Positions 1 to 10,532 of a stretch of 64,000 nt of DNA are shown piece after piece; position 1 is the stretch's first letter, and the number at the start of each line of letters is the position of its first letter. The notes beneath the pieces were generated by a model, which had not been told where the DNA came from, ran no database searches, and worked only from the letters and a program-made list of their open reading frames with translations. This DNA is from Uranotaenia lowii (taxonomy: Eukaryota; Arthropoda; Insecta; Diptera; Culicidae), in NCBI RefSeq assembly GCF_029784155.1, contig NC_073691.1:123256714-123320713 (forward strand), read 5' to 3'. Position numbers and translations under genes: made by a program.

Positions 1-1345
1 GGAATGTTGCGGGTAGATTCAAGTTTGTTTTCGCAGATAAATTTGCTCGTAAGTTGATGATTTGGCAAGGGATCTGTAGTTGTGGGAAGAAGACTAAGAT
101 TTTCATCACTGGGGACACAATGAATGGAAATGTTTACAAAGAAGAATGTCTCCAGAAGAGGGTTTTGTCATTTATTCGGTCCCACAAAGGTCCGATGAAG
201 TTCTGGCCGGACCTGCACACTAAAAACGCCAATTTTCCCCTCGGGATAATGACCCTCCGAACCACAGGGAAATTACTGTTTTATACGAAATTCGAAAGGG
301 GATCCTCCCGAATCTCGACACGCTTCACTTCTTCTGAAATCTGGGAAGACATTTCATCGAATGCACGGGTACTCGAACAATCGTCCTGTATCACGGAGGA
401 ACCTCAGCTGTCAACCATTTTCTGTCGCGCTTTTTATAGTTTATCCTTTTCCGTCTTGTGCGTATGTCACGTCTAGTTTCCGCTTGTGCGGTAGATTGAA
501 AGTCGTTAAGCAGGAAAGCGGGAGTTGATAAAAACCTGGCGGGAGAAGGCGTTTGCTTCAAAGGATCTATCAACGGTGTTCGAATGAAGTTCTCGCAGGT
601 CGAGGATGGCCGTCGCGTCGCAGCATTCAAAACATACAAGAACCGCTGAAATCAGTAGCATTATCCAGGTGCTGAAGAAGGTATTTTTTTTAAATAATGC
701 ATAACGAACTGAAAAATAACATTCCCATCTTTTTTTTCAGGCAAAATATCGAGAGATAAGAACAGTAATTAGGACCAGCAGTATTTTTTTTTATAATACC
801 CTGTTCATCTTATTAATAAATGTGTTTTTCATTAAAAAAAAAAGTGTTACTTCTTCAAAATAAATCCTCAAATCCAATAAAACTATCAAAGGAAACAATC
901 TCGAGCCTACAGGAGAATTATGAAACGTCCCTGCACACCACAGGAGAAAACTGTTTCGAAGCTACAGGTGATTTTGACAGTTGTTTTCCTGTAGAGTTTT
1001 TCTGTCCTGAGATCGTCCTGTAATTTTCAGCTGTTGAAAATACAGGACAAAATCGTCCCGACCACAGGAGAAAAGATTAAGTGTGTGGCAAGCTGCCACT
1101 ACAGCCGGGATGTCGTTAAGTGGTATAAGGAGAACAAGATTGATTTTGTTGAAAAAAGTATCAATCCACCAAACTGTCCGGATTTTCGTCCCATCGAGAA
1201 ATATTAGGCAATAATTAAGGGCAAACTGAAGAAATGTGTCAGAACCATGAAAAACCCCGCTCAAATGGAAAAGTGGTGGAACAAGATGGCGAATGAGGTT
1301 ACCAGCAGTACTGTGCAGAAAATGATGGGTGTGTCGTATCTTTAC
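1..1345 (+). pseudogene. DD37E mariner transposase remnant, split by an insertion
   Basis: The window opens inside a Tc1/mariner-superfamily transposase. Positions 1-215 translate into the conserved core (IWQGICSCGKK, then KFWPDL), and 1088 to about 1330 continue it (ASCHY, then NPPNCPDFRPIEKY). Reading across the insertion at 216-1085, 37 residues separate the second Asp (WPD) from the catalytic Glu (RPIE), the DD37E spacing of mosquito ITmD37E elements. A stop codon follows EKY and the 5' part lies outside the window, so it cannot encode a working enzyme. It is a separate lineage from the copies at 5.7 and 28.9 kb. Confidence 0.8.
216..1085 (+). mobile_element. 870-bp inverted-terminal element inserted in the transposase
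   Basis: The element interrupts the transposase codons exactly. It starts CACACT and ends AGTGTG, with TG on both sides (214-215 and 1086-1087), and removing it restores the reading frame. The right end (about 900-1085) recurs inverted at 4146-4380, and the left end recurs inverted near 5340-5580, so this is a repeat family. Several internal copies of words such as CACAGGAGAA and CGTCCTGTA look like subterminal repeats. No transposase is visible. Superfamily is unknown: a 2-bp duplication and CAC ends recall CACTA-like elements, but this is only a guess. Confidence 0.7.
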
Positions 1346-2109
1346 TAAGATTTTCTATTGTCAGCAAGTTGTTCCTTGCCACAATACTACTTCTGACAAC
1401 AATCGATGATAGAATGCCGTTCTTACCTCTGCTGTTCATTTACTCAACCAATCTATTATTGTTCTCTCTTTCACTCATTTTGGTTTCGATGACAACAGAG
1501 TGAATCAACTAGATTCTCGTGGGTCCCGTAACTCACACTCAATTTCAACGGTCATTAGGCGATGCATACACTGAATCGAATTCATCTGTTTTTATTTATT
1601 CAATTTATCGAAATAATTATCAAATCTCTAATATCTGCCTTATCCACCACAGGGTGGTATCACAAAAAAAGTTCGAAAATTCATCCGAAAAGCTGACGAA
1701 TGATTTTTATGTTTTTTTTTCCTTAAAGTGCAATAAAAACCCTACAAAATGACATTTTTACTTTTGTTGTACGTTATTACTTTGCGGAGAAATGATCTAT
1801 TTTATCCGACCAGATTCTAAGTGAAACAGACTTTACTGAAGATCTGGGATTTTTGTAAAACCAAGTAAACGAGAAAAAACTTAAATTTGAGTTTAGACTA
1901 CCGTTTCATTGGTAAATGAGATACAGCGGTGCAAATCCAAAATTGGATGCCTCTTTTGAAGTTGGTTTTTTTTCTCCCGGAAGTTCAGGAACAGCTTGCA
2001 AAATTTCCTTTGTTTGTGTTTTTCCCCATATACGTACATTTTGGCATTTTACATTTTTTAAATAACTGTTAAATAATTTTGTCATTTTTTTTATATGCTT
2101 GATGATATG
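1346..2109. other. AT-rich spacer, no gene seen
   Basis: Short open frames here show no family resemblance, no splice context and no repeat structure that I can support. Confidence 0.5.
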
Positions 2110-2430
2110 GACTGAAGATAAGGACTTCCGTCAGCAGAAATGAAGCCCGGTGGGTTTCGAAATTTGAATCTGACGTGATGTGGACTTACACCAGCTACTA
2201 AATAGAAAAGTTAAAGATTTGACGCGATTAGGACTTCCGTCAGTTGAATGCTATTGAAACAATTTGGCGAGATGTGGACTTCCGCCTAGTGAGTTAAGTA
2301 GTTTGCGAATAACTTCCGAGATGAGAACTTCCGTCAGATGAAGATATTGTAGCAATTTGGTTAGATGTGGACTTCCGACTGTCACGTTAGGAATATTAAA
2401 AATAGATTAACACTTCCGTCTGCTAGATTA
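2110..2430 (+). repeat. Degenerate tandem array built on ACTTCCG
   Basis: The word acttccg(t/c), usually preceded by gatgtgg or similar, occurs near 2124, 2184 (variant), 2233, 2278, 2327, 2371 and 2412. Spacing is about 41-60 bp with diverged filler. This looks like an old minisatellite of roughly 45-50 bp units. The same word is dense in the foldback element at 8196-8503; whether they are related is unclear. Confidence 0.6.
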
Positions 2431-2760
2431 GCGATGCCATACGCACTTTTTTAAGAATACATTTACTCTTTTTCGATCGCAAAATGGGCGTACTCTTCTT
2501 TTTGTGATTTTTTTCCGAATGTAGAAAGATATTTGAAAAAAACTACGTATTTCTTCCATTTTATGAAGTTGTTTCACACCTTATGCAAAAACTACGAAAG
2601 AAATACAGCTTACAACAAATTACTCCAACATCTTGTTTTAATAAACATGCATTTTTAGTCGTTATAAAAAGCGGACGCGATAAGTGCCATTGAATATGCA
2701 CACAGTTATCAATATGACTTTAATTTAGATTCAGGTATACCTGAGTAGGAAATTTTGCAG
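2431..2760 (+). repeat. Diverged interspersed repeat, copy 1 of 3
   Basis: This stretch aligns by eye with 11505-11821 and 13672-13984. Shared landmarks are gatacca/gccatacg, actcttttgcgatcg, gcgtactcttctttttgtga, cttccattttatgaagttg and gcgataag. It is the 3' part of the longer duplicated unit at 10.5-14.0 kb. No coding capacity is seen. Confidence 0.65.
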
Positions 2761-4145
2761 AAAAATAAAAAATGTGGCAATCAAATATGAACGGCAGGCA
2801 TATATAAATCCTTTCTGTCGTGACCAGCAAAAGCTAGTCTGAATATTGCCGAACTACATGAGCAGAGCAGTTGTTTACAAAATTAATCAGAATACGCAAG
2901 CACCAACACCAACAGGTTAAACGAACCAACAACAAAACATAGCAATAATGGAACTGCCCGACATATAGCGAATTACTAATCGCCAACTATGACCTGCTCA
3001 AATTGCAAATAATTTCAAATGGTAATCCTGCAATTTTGGTATCATTTACATTTACGTTTAAGATACAAATCTTTTTCACAACATAATCTAAATTGATACA
3101 TGAAGCGAGAACTAAGCCAAGGAACATTTTTGGATGCATACACGAAGGAGGGCTACCTGAACAAAAAGATAACAACCCTATATCTTATCCTCGGCTGCTC
3201 TCAGCTTTATTTTAACTTTTTTGCGAACTTATGTCAGATAATTTTGCTCTAAATAAAGCGTACTCACTTATTCGAAGTATTCCCACTTCCTATTTTCTTT
3301 GTGTTCAGACGAAATCACCTTTATCACTGCAAAAAATGCAACGCACTTATAGAGACCCAACTTGTTATTCCTGGACCAGCACGAATATGTCTCAGGTTTA
3401 GTTAAGACCGAAGCAGACTGCGCTTATGAATGAGTCGGACCAGCTGATTTTAATTGATAATAGCTGGCTGAGCGGCTGAGCCCGAGAAACCAAGTGGAAC
3501 TCTCGCAAGAGAGCTAGCGTATGGGATTGGTGAGCCGCAATCAGCTCACAAGCTAACTTAAACACGCAGAAAAATCTATCAGTAAAATTACGTGTCTTCA
3601 TAGAACAACAAATATGGTTGTTTGGTTCTGACCCGAAAATTCGATCAGGCCAACCAGAAAATTATCCGTTGCCACGAAATAGATTTTTGCTAGTATATCT
3701 ATGGATGAAATCCAATAGGATGGCTGTTTTAAGTTTAAAAAAAAAACTTTAAAAAAAAATTAACTCATGTTCTTCCCGAAAGTAGAATATTTTAGATTCA
3801 GAGTATAAAGAAGAATGAAGCAGGTACAATTTTTTGTTATTTCTTATTTGAGATTAAAAAACATTGTCGGTACAGAAATAAATCGCAAATATATTCAATG
3901 ACTAACTTTGGTTGCTGCTGCTGTTTCAACTTATCTACTTTTTTTTACTTTGATTTAGAACCTTATTTCTTTTTTTTAATATGTCTTTATTTGTACCAAT
4001 TCATCATTACATTTATATTACATTATTACATCAAATTAGGTGTTCAGCTCAATAATGAACTGTTCAGAGCCCTATAGTTATCTCGATACTAAAAAAATAT
4101 TAATAAGACTTAAATTTGCTGAGCGCAATCAAGTATTTTAATGTT
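2761..4145. other. Non-coding spacer
   Basis: I find no gene. A TATA-like catatataaatcc near 2800 followed by unique sequence could be a remnant promoter (for example an old LTR), but no matching second LTR or retroviral ORF was found. The rest is AT-rich. Confidence 0.4.
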
Positions 4146-5580
4146 CACACTTAATCTTTTCTCCTGTGGTCGGAACGATTTCGTCCTGTATTTTCAACAG
4201 CTGAAATTACAGGACGATTTCGGGACAGAAAAAAAGCTCAGGAAAACAACTGTCAAATTACCCTGTAGCTTGGAGACGATTTTTCCCTGTAAATTTCAAG
4301 TAGTTTTGAAATTCTCCTGTGGATTCGAGACGCGTTCATTCCGAGCTTGTAGGAAGTTCTGTAATCGTTTTTTGCACTCTCCCTTTCTCTTAAATCCATC
4401 CCGATTTTTATCCTATTAAATAAAAAAAAACATTTTTTTTTTTGTATTTCCGAAGTGAATTGTATATTTTAGAATATAAATCATTTTAAATAAACACTAT
4501 ATGGGGTAACTGGAATCACTGAACTTAACAGAATTAACATAGACAATTGGTCGTAGCTAGAACAGTGGTGAAGTGGGTTTATCGATCGCGCTTACCAATA
4601 GATTATCTGAGTGGTGATATTCAATTAATGATGACCGCTCTATTGATTAGCGATAACCCGTTGTTGATTGGAAATTTGATCCTGCTCCTCGAAGATCTTG
4701 TTCCCAGCATGCTGTTACCATCTTACGGTGAAAAAAGCCCCGGTGGTGTTTCATCCCTGGTTCCCGGCCCAGTGGTGGCAAACTGTTGACAAAGTTCTTC
4801 CTGACCTTCTGAGACCAATCAGAATCGGTCATATCAACGAATCTAAACAGGAAAAAACAATTCAAGTTTGAGTTCATTTGTTGTTTTCATGTTCTTTGTC
4901 AAACTTGAAATGAGAAATTTGAATAGTTACCTCCTGCTCTCGTATGAAATGGTGAAAGATTGTTCGACCAAAATTACAGCATAACGAAGCTCTGCATGGA
5001 CCTCACTGCTGAGGTCGCCGCTTGCTGTTTGCTCTTGTTGCATTTTCACGTCCTGTTTAATGATCTGCTGCTAGGGCGTGCCTGTTGTTGATTTGATGGG
5101 GCTGCTGGGTCACTTCCAAATATTCATCGGATACTTAAGCGATTTTTATTTTACGTAAACAGCAACAAATACTTTTAAATAATCAGGACTTAACGTTCAA
5201 CAATAAATGACGCTGTTGGATCCATTAACAGCAACGAACGGCTACCGGAAGGAAAAATAATGAACTGAACTCTTTCGCGTGTTTTTATTTTTTGCACTGG
5301 CGAGAAAGCAACAAGAAATCCGGTTGTTTTTGCAACAGGATAGGAAGGGATAGGAAATATGACAAGAAATGTGTCTACAGCGATTCAAGAGAACACTGTC
5401 CCGAATTCACGGGGTTGGTTAGAATTCCTGTGCTCTCGTAGCAAGTTTGTCTCGGATTTCAGGAGAGTTGAAGCGTCCCGAGATTCGAGTGAGTTCTCAT
5501 TCGAACTTCGTTTGAATTGAGCTGTGTTCCTGTGATACGGAGAATCATGGTCCCGAGCGGGATAAATGCAATCTTCAATA
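4146..5580 (-). mobile_element. Long inverted relative of the 870-bp element
   Basis: The plus-strand left edge begins CACACTTAATC, the reverse complement of the right terminus of the element at 216-1085, and similarity runs to about 4380. At the other side, about 5340-5580 reversed matches the left end of that element (CTCGGGA, CACAGG, CGAATCTCG landmarks). The two ends therefore bracket a roughly 1.43-kb copy on the minus strand. The middle is not shared with the short copy and contains an exon-like ORF pair (4647-5043). A DD37E element abuts it at about 5581 and has probably removed the outermost terminus. Confidence 0.55.
4647..5043 (-). other. Two-exon-like ORF inside the long element
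   Basis: On the minus strand an ATG at 5043 opens a frame ending at a donor-like GTAACT (exon 4931-5043). A pyrimidine-rich acceptor CTGTTTAG precedes 4842, and the joined frame runs on to a stop at 4647. The product would be about 100 residues, beginning MQQEQTASGDLSSE and continuing FVDMTDSDWSQKVRKNF. I do not recognise it. It could be a captured host gene piece or a cargo ORF of the element. A different frame near 4690 also reads plausibly (GNKIFEEQDQ), which hints at a frameshift and decay. Confidence 0.25.
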
Positions 5581-6760
5581 TCAACTTGACGTATTTCTTT
5601 CAATTTTGCATTTAAAAAACCTGAACACCCCTCATTTTGAAGGTGTGTGTGTGTAGAATGTTGCTCCTATTTTGATTTTGGAATTCACTCTTCAGTTGTC
5701 AAAATGCCGTCCAAGAAAGAAGAGCAGCGTATCAAAATTTTGCTCGCGCATCGCAAAAATCTGAGCTACTCGCACGCAAAGCTGACAAAATCGCTAAAAG
5801 TTGCCAAATCAACCGTTACAAATGTAATTAAAGTGTTTGGGGAACGTTTGTCGACAGCCAGGAAGTCTGGATCGGGGGGTAATCGAAAACCGGAAGCCGC
5901 TGAGACGAAAAGAGAGTTGCCGGTAGTTTCAAGCGAAACCTTAACCTCTCTCTCCGAGATGCCGCAAATAAGCTGGGTGTATCGTCTACAACCGTGCATC
6001 GAGCCAAAAAACGAGCCGGACTATGGACTTGCAAGAAGGTAGTGACTCCAAATCGCGATGATAAACAAAATACGACGGCCAAAGCGCGATCCCGGAGGCT
6101 GTACTCGACGATGCTGACGAAGTTTGACTGCGTGGTAATGGACGACGAAACCTACGTCAAAGCCGACTACAAGCAGCATCCGGGACAGGAGTTCTATACG
6201 GCAAAAGGAAGGGGAAAGGTAGCAGATTTTTTCAAGCACATGAAACTGTCAAAGTTCGCGAAGAAATATCTGGTTTGGCGAGCCATCTGTAGCTGTGGCT
6301 TGAAAAGCAGCATTTTCATAGCTTCCGGGACCGTCAACCACGAAATTTACGTGAAGGAGTGTTTGAATAAACGTCTGGTGCCTTTCCTGAAGAAACAGGG
6401 TTGTTCCGTACTGTTTTGGCTGGATTTGGCATCTTGCCGTCCAATTAAGAAATACTGGGCTGTTGTCAAGCGGAACCTAAAGAAGACCAAAACAAACGGC
6501 TAAGGACGAGCAGCAGTTCAAGGAAAACTGGCTTTCTGCGGCGAAGAAGGTGGACAAGGTGGCTGTACAAAATCTGATGGCAGGGGTTAAGCGTAAGACC
6601 CGGCAATTCGGATTTGGAAAAGCGGAAGCCTTACTGAATATTTTTCCTGAATTTTACACTAATTAAACTTGAAATAGAAATTTAATTTGATTTTAAAAAA
6701 AACGATTTCACCGATTTACACGCGTTTTCCCTTGACCAAATTTTGACCGTATCACCCTTT
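5581..6760 (+). pseudogene. DD37E mariner (ITmD37E-type) copy with internal deletion
   Basis: The transposase frame starts at 5704 (MPSKKEEQRIK) with an N-terminal helix-turn-helix region, shifts frame near 5885-6010, and continues to about 6640 (GFGKAEA). MDDETYVKAD carries the first catalytic Asp. Compared with the copy at 28.9 kb, about 90 bp is missing after LASC, so the spacer leading to the catalytic Glu is gone and RPIKKY follows directly. The right terminal repeat is present, ending gtatcaccctt before TA at 6760-6761; the left terminal repeat is truncated where it meets the neighbouring element. Inactive. Confidence 0.85.
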
Positions 6761-6824
6761 AATGTCAAAAATTTTTTAAACCTAAGCTAAAACTAAAAAC
6801 TATCTTAAAATTTAACTAATTATA

Positions 6825-7125
6825 AAGAGGACGTATCTCTACGATGGAAGACTGCATCGATTTGCCTCTGAAGTTAGAGATGATTTTGTTGGCCATCTGT
6901 TCGATAGACTCAATGCCCGCTATCCGATGAAGATCTTCTGTGCTGTGCCCAGATGGAAGCCGCAAAATCATTTTCAGAACCTTGTTCTGAATCCTCTGGC
7001 TTTTTTCCTCGTCGCGCTGCAGCTAGATCAAATCGAAACTGCATACATTATCGCTGGTCGAAACACCTGTTTGTAAATGAGCAACTTATCCCTCAGGTAC
7101 AGTCTGGATTTCCTGTTGATGAGAG
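6825..7125 (-). pseudogene. Jockey-clade LINE, C-terminal scrap of ORF2
   Basis: The minus strand reads INRKSRLYLRDKLLIYKQ, FRPAIMYAV, a stop, then RIQNKVLKMILRLPSGHST and EQMANKIISNFRGKSMQSS, ending in PLYN and a stop at about 6825. This is the familiar C-terminal tail of jockey/Juan-type reverse transcriptases. One Trp-to-stop change lies before SSCSATRKK. The downstream 3' part (6770-6825 on the plus map) is AT-rich. It is a 5'-truncated dead copy of a kind common in mosquitoes. Confidence 0.8.
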
Positions 7126-7267
7126 AATAAAGAGATTTAGTGTATTTATTACATTTTTTTTTGCAATGGCATGAAAACTAAGAAAATGACTCAAATTACT
7201 TGCAAAGGTCTTGAAGGCACAGATGTTTTAATACTGAACATCCGATGAAGCCTTTCATGTCAGTTCT

Positions 7268-7480
7268 TTGTTGACAAATCAGAAGGAAACATTTTTTTCG
7301 AAAAAACTAGAGGGAAGTTTTCTATGGAAGAACAGCAAAATTTACGAGACATGGATATTGCTCGAGGAAGACCTGTGTACACTCGGAGTATTCGAGCAAC
7401 AAGTGTTAAGAACCATCTTTGGCGACGTGGACCACGAGCTCGCGCGACTTCGCGATGGTTTATTCGAAATCAACACTCCA
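7268..7480 (+). pseudogene. Possible RTE-type LINE tail
   Basis: The frame contains GVFEQQVLRTIFGDVDHEL, resembling the VFE-x-VLR-x-IFG motif near the C terminus of RTE and related non-LTR reverse transcriptases. Nothing upstream supports a polymerase domain, and a second frame overlaps. A short remnant; moderate to low certainty. Confidence 0.35.
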
Positions 7481-7680
7481 AGCAACTCAACGAAAGTTAT
7501 TTGGGGAAGTTTGGTCCAGGAAATTACAAGTTACTACTGTTTAAGTTTGACCTTAAGCCATTTCAACCTTAAGCCATTAAGTGATTTACAAACACGGAGT
7601 GGAAAATTTTGAAAATTCTAAAGAACTTCAACTACGAAAAGTTCAAAGTTTCTAAGGAAATTCCAGCGTTTTAAGCCTGG

Positions 7681-7710
7681 GTAGGGGGGGGGGGGGCGGG
7701 GGGGGTAGGA
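7681..7710 (+). repeat. Poly-G tract
   Basis: About 30 bp is almost entirely G with one C. Such runs occur at the ends of some inverted-repeat elements here (compare 9075), but no partner end is evident. Confidence 0.7.
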
Positions 7711-7830
7711 GAGGGATAGGGTCACATTGAACTTGGTTGTTCTTTGAAGAGATCTAATTTACTTAAGGATAAGATGGCTAGCATCTTACAAATGCTAAAA
7801 CCACCGACCCACAGAAAGTGTACTATGTAT

Positions 7831-7897
7831 ACCGTGACCGGGATTCGATCTCATGACCTCTGACTTGAACGCTGTCCTCTATACCACGGCCGGTGGC
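7831..7897 (-). mobile_element. tRNA-like (SINE-type) Pol III sequence
   Basis: On the minus strand TGGTATAGAGG fits the A-box consensus and GATCGAATC fits the B-box consensus at near-canonical spacing, with short complementary ends CCGTG and CACGG. The D and anticodon arms are not convincing and no T-run closely follows, so this is better read as a tRNA-derived SINE head or tRNA pseudogene than a functional tRNA. Confidence 0.5.
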
Positions 7898-8195
7898 TTT
7901 ATTACTTTTGTGATTTTGTTTTTTTTTTGTCTTTTGTGTATATGACACTTCCCTAAAGATGTCAATTAAAAGTTTCCATTGGGAAAAACCGAAAAAAGCC
8001 GTAAATTGTGTGTTGTGTTCCTATTTTCGTATTTAGAATCCTGTATCCAGTTCAGGATTGTTGATTTTCTGTTCCAATAATCATAAGAAATTAGAAATTA
8101 AAAGCTGCTTTGAAATCCTGGTTCAAATTTGGTTTTGCATTTCATATCATATTTTAATCAAGTTATTCGAGATCATATGCGTTTTCAATATAATA

Positions 8196-8503
8196 GCGCC
8201 AGCACTAAATTTTACTTCAGAAGACCGGACTTCCGACTTCCGAAGGACTTCCGATAAAGAAAAGTGAAGTACTAGATTGTCGGAAATCTGTGTTTTGTTG
8301 CCAGTTCACCAGCGACGTTTCTAAAAAAAATATTTAAATCCACAAGAACACACATGTGAATTTTAATAAAAAATTTTGAAACGTTGCTAGTGAACTGGCA
8401 ACAAAACACAGACTTCCGACAATCTAGTACTTCACTTTTCTTTGTCGGAAATTTTTCGGAAGTCGGAAGTCCGGACTTCCGAAGTAAAATTTAGTGCTGG
8501 CGC
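8196..8503. mobile_element. Foldback MITE, 308 bp, about 130-bp arms
   Basis: Ends are GCGCCAGCACTAAATTT and its reverse complement. Arms of about 130 bp are nearly identical inverted copies around a short AT-rich centre (about 8320-8375). Both arms contain several gacttccga words. A diverged partial copy lies at 50203-50262. Target duplication is uncertain (ATA-like flanks). Confidence 0.85.
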
Positions 8504-9074
8504 GTTAATAAAAGTTTTCATATTAAATCGTAGTTCTAGAAAATTGGTCCTGAATTCATCGATGGTGAAAATCTTTGAACTTGTTTATAACTTGTTTTTG
8601 AAGTTGATTTGAGCATAAAATAAGCTTTTTTAGGAGAGTCTTCCATTTCTTAAAAAAAACTTATTTTATACTCAAATCAAACAAGCCCAATCTTCCAAAC
8701 TGTAAATTCAAAAATTTCAAAGCCATGATGCAAAAATCCAAATTTTCAAAAAAAAAATAAGAGATAAAAATCATTACATTTTCGAATCAAATTTGGTTGA
8801 TGCAAACTTCAACCAAATTAATGATTTTAGTTTGAAATTTGTGTTTAAAAAACTGCAATAAACACATTGCAGACCAAACACGAGATTTTACGTTTTTTTC
8901 GCTTGCCGCTAGTATGCTCCATTGAAAAGGATAATTCAAATGTTATGAATCTAATTGTGATATCTCATTCTACAAAATTTAAAACAATACTTCCCGTTAC
9001 TCAAATATATTAATATTAGCAGAGTTTTATCCATTGGTTTCTGAAATACAAATGCCAAATTTTGGTGTCCTTAA

Positions 9075-9804
9075 GGGGGGGGTAGGGTCTAACGGGTATA
9101 AAAAAAACACCATTTTCACGATTTTTTTCTAGAGCTATCGTTCAAACAAATGTATTCAAATTTTTTGCATTATACAAAGCTTTGTTAAAAGAACATTTAG
9201 TAATTTTTTCGTAGAAAAATATTGAAAAATGAGCCGGTGACGGAGCATTTTCGAGGATGCCTTTTAGAAAACAGGATTTGCGGTGGACACTGTATCTCAG
9301 CACAGAATCATCTGAAGTCAAAAAATCAGAGCAAAATATTTTTAATAGATGTTTTTCTGGACCCCAACGTTTTTACTTAACTTAAAAATATTTTTATGAA
9401 ATTTTTGTGACTGTTTGAAGTAAAAACTACGATTTTTCACTTAAAAATCCGCCATTTTTCACCTCTAAAATCTCCCCAAAGTAAAAAAATCAAAAAAGAA
9501 AAACGTTGGGGTCTGGTATTTTATATATAGAAACTATGTTCCAAATTTGAAAAGAATCGGATAAGTAGTTTTCAAATGACGATGTCCACGGACTTTAAAA
9601 ATGTGCTTTCGAGAAAAACGCGTTTGAAGTTTCTGTTCTTGCTTTCTTGCAGTACTAGATAGGAGGAGATTAAAACCTATAACTTCTACAGTTTTGCTTC
9701 AATTGACTTGAAAATTTGACACAACATTCTTGAAATCTTTTACAATAAGAAAATAGAAAAATAAAAAAATCGATTTTTTGAAAGTGTTAGACCCTACCCC
9801 CCCC
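9075..9804 (+). mobile_element. TTAA-flanked non-autonomous element (piggyBac-like), copy 1
   Basis: The 730-bp element has terminal inverted repeats beginning GGGGGGGGTAGGGTCTAAC, with TTAA at 9071-9074 and 9805-9808. TTAA target sites are the hallmark of piggyBac-type transposition. No transposase frame is present. Its orientation is opposite to the neighbouring copy. Confidence 0.85.
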
Positions 9805-9808
9805 TTAA

Positions 9809-10520
9809 GGGGGGAGTAGGGTCTAACACTTTAAAAAAATCGATTTTTTATTTTCTTATTGTAAATCATTTCAAGAATGTTGTGTCAAATTTTCAAATTA
9901 ATCGAAGCAAAACTGTAGAAATTATAGGCCTTTATCTCCTCTTATCTAATACTGCAAGACAGAGAGAGCAGAAACTTCAAACGCGTTTTTCTCGAAAGCA
10001 CATTTTTAAAGTCCGTTGACATCGTCATTTGAACACTACTTCATCGATTCTTTTCAAATTTGGATTCTACATATAAAATACTAAACCCAAACAATTTTCT
10101 TTTTTTGTTTTTTCACTTTGGGGAGATTTTACAGATAAAAAATGGCGAATTTTTTCGTGAAAATCGTAGTTTTTACTTCAAACAGCCACAAAAATTTCAT
10201 TAATTTTTTTTAAGTTAAATAAAATCGTTGAAGTCCAGAAAAAATATCTATTAAAAATATTTTGCTCTGATTGTTTGACTTCAGATGATTCTGTGCTGAG
10301 ATACAGTGTCCACCGCAAATCCTGTTTTCTAAAAGGCATTCTCGAAAGTGCTCCGTCACCGACTTATTTTTCAATATTTTTCTACGAAAAAATTACTAAA
10401 TGTTCTTTAAACAATGCTTTGTATAATGCATAAAATTTGAATACATTTGTTTGAACGGTAGCTCTAAAAAAAATTCGTGAAAATGGTGTTTTTTTTTACC
10501 CGTTAGACCCTACTCCCCCC
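9809..10520 (-). mobile_element. TTAA-flanked non-autonomous element (piggyBac-like), copy 2
   Basis: The 712-bp inverted sister of the preceding element has the same terminal repeat (GGGGGGAGTAGGGTCTAAC) and internal sequence in reverse. It is bounded by the shared TTAA at 9805-9808 and by TTAA at 10521-10524. Together the two make a perfect-looking 1.45-kb inverted repeat. A 3' fragment of the same family is at 48070-48196. Confidence 0.85.
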
Positions 10521-10532
10521 TTAATTTGTTAA

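Noticed and set aside
7681..7710. G-run as a possible G-quadruplex regulatory site
   Set aside because: No gene lies close, and similar runs here are transposon ends or assembly-prone homopolymers.
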